Shown here: positions 63,679 to 64,000 of the stretch, one piece after another
Position numbering within the stretch: the first letter of the stretch is position 1
Layout of the letters: each line of letters opens with the position of its first letter
Assembly (NCBI GenBank): GCA_039985655.1
Contig: JBDWSF010000018.1
Span: forward strand, 544,952 to 608,951
Direction of reading: 5' to 3'
DNA: 64,000 nucleotides
From: Postechiella sp039985655
GTDB taxonomy: Bacteria; Bacteroidota; Bacteroidia; Flavobacteriales; Flavobacteriaceae
Program-made: the position numbers and the translations under genes
The notes under the pieces: model-generated
The model's database searches: none
Told to the model about the DNA's origin: nothing
What the model saw: only the letters and a program-made list of their open reading frames with translations

Positions 63679-64000
63679 TTAGAATTTTAGTTTTGGTTCG
63701 TTATTCAATTTATCTGTTGGTATTTTAAATTTTACTTCGCCTGTGTACAGGCCTAAATCTTCTATAGTAAAATTTATATATTCGTCTTTTAAATGGGTTT
63801 CTGCTCTGGGGTACACAAACATGATGGTGGTTGCTCTACTCATGCCGTACATACGTGGGTAAATAAAGTCTGCCATTTCTAGAGTGTCTTTACTTGGCGT
63901 GTATATATGTACTTTCTCGTTCATGCCAAATGCCAATTGGTTTACCATAGCTCCAAATTCGTTTCTGTTTTTGGGTGCGGTACTCAATAGTTCTTGGTTG
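63679..64000 (-). CDS. C-terminal end of an unidentified protein (runs off right edge)
   Basis: The minus-strand frame is open from the window edge to the stop at 63679, at least 106 codons. No start is needed inside the window; the apparent start is TTG. The sequence (ELLSTAPKNRNEFG ... GLYTGEVKFKIPTDKLNNEPKLKF) has mixed strands and no recognised motif. It precedes the Rhs locus with a repeat-filled 270-base gap. Confidence 0.6.
   Translation of the reverse strand, partial: NQELLSTAPKNRNEFGAMVNQLAFGMNEKVHIYTPSKDTLEMADFIYPRMYGMSRATTIMFVYPRAETHLKDEYINFTIEDLGLYTGEVKFKIPTDKLNNEPKLKF

Noticed and set aside
63453..63728. 91-codon plus-strand frame near the right edge
   Set aside because: It runs through dispersed repeats and overlaps the end of the minus-strand gene.
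1..64000. tRNA, rRNA or riboswitch genes
   Set aside because: No T-loop-like GGTTCRA motif in a cloverleaf context, no rRNA segments and no known riboswitch pattern were seen by eye; a covariance-model scan would be needed to be sure.

Overview
The window is a low-GC chromosomal segment from a member of the Bacteroidetes, most likely Flavobacteriaceae. The grounds are gliding/type IX secretion (T9SS)-type proteins (PorP/SprF, a C-terminal gliding-motility sorting domain), DnaX without the zinc module, lipoproteins ending in a lipobox Cys, a TAnnTTTG-like promoter element and very AT-rich intergenic DNA. No prophage capsid, integrase, tRNA, rRNA or CRISPR array was seen.

Region 1 (1-8.4 kb) is housekeeping. 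It holds the edge of a P-loop ATPase gene, dnaX interrupted by an A17 tract, a lipoprotein gene, miaE, an outer-membrane beta-barrel gene, and a polyphosphate/phosphohistidine group (sixA-like, ppk1, ppx/gppA) on the minus strand. Region 2 (8.4-20.4 kb) is a plus-strand surface operon. It encodes a small exported protein, a 2185-residue HYR-repeat adhesin-like protein with a T9SS type-B C-terminal domain, a PorP/SprF partner, and two tandem OmpA-family proteins of identical length. A bidirectional terminator separates it from the next region.

Region 3 (20.5-48.8 kb, all minus strand, read from high to low coordinates) is a complete-looking extracellular contractile injection system (eCIS, Afp/PVC/MAC-like). 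The order is DUF4255 cap/terminator, unknown, sheath, two tube proteins, DUF5908, LysM (Afp7-like), VgrG (Afp8-like), PAAR, gp25 (Afp9-like), two baseplate-wedge proteins, tape-measure-type protein, two coiled-coil proteins, unknown, AAA+ ATPase, an apparently inactivated REP-associated transposase (RAYT)-derived protein, and two DUF4157 (eCIS core) cargo candidates. The last cargo gene carries one in-frame amber codon. A LuxR-type regulator with a degenerate receiver lies just upstream (49.3-50.1 kb). Its upstream region and that of the eCIS operon share an 11-bp motif inside palindromes, which suggests direct control.

Region 4 (50.1-52.9 kb) is a repeat zone. It has an intact RAYT gene, a 526-bp tandem duplication, two RAYT fragments cut at the same nucleotide, and hairpins followed by a G-rich end. 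Region 5 (52.9-64 kb, minus strand) is an Rhs-type locus: a 1786-residue SpvB/Rhs-like protein, a 1483-residue Rhs core protein and a small lipoprotein, preceded by dispersed repeats and the 3' end of an unidentified gene at the window edge.

The most distinctive features are the eCIS with its RAYT-derived accessory protein and cargo pair, a 12-residue repeat insertion in a baseplate protein, the possible regulator/operator pair, and the dnaX slippage site.
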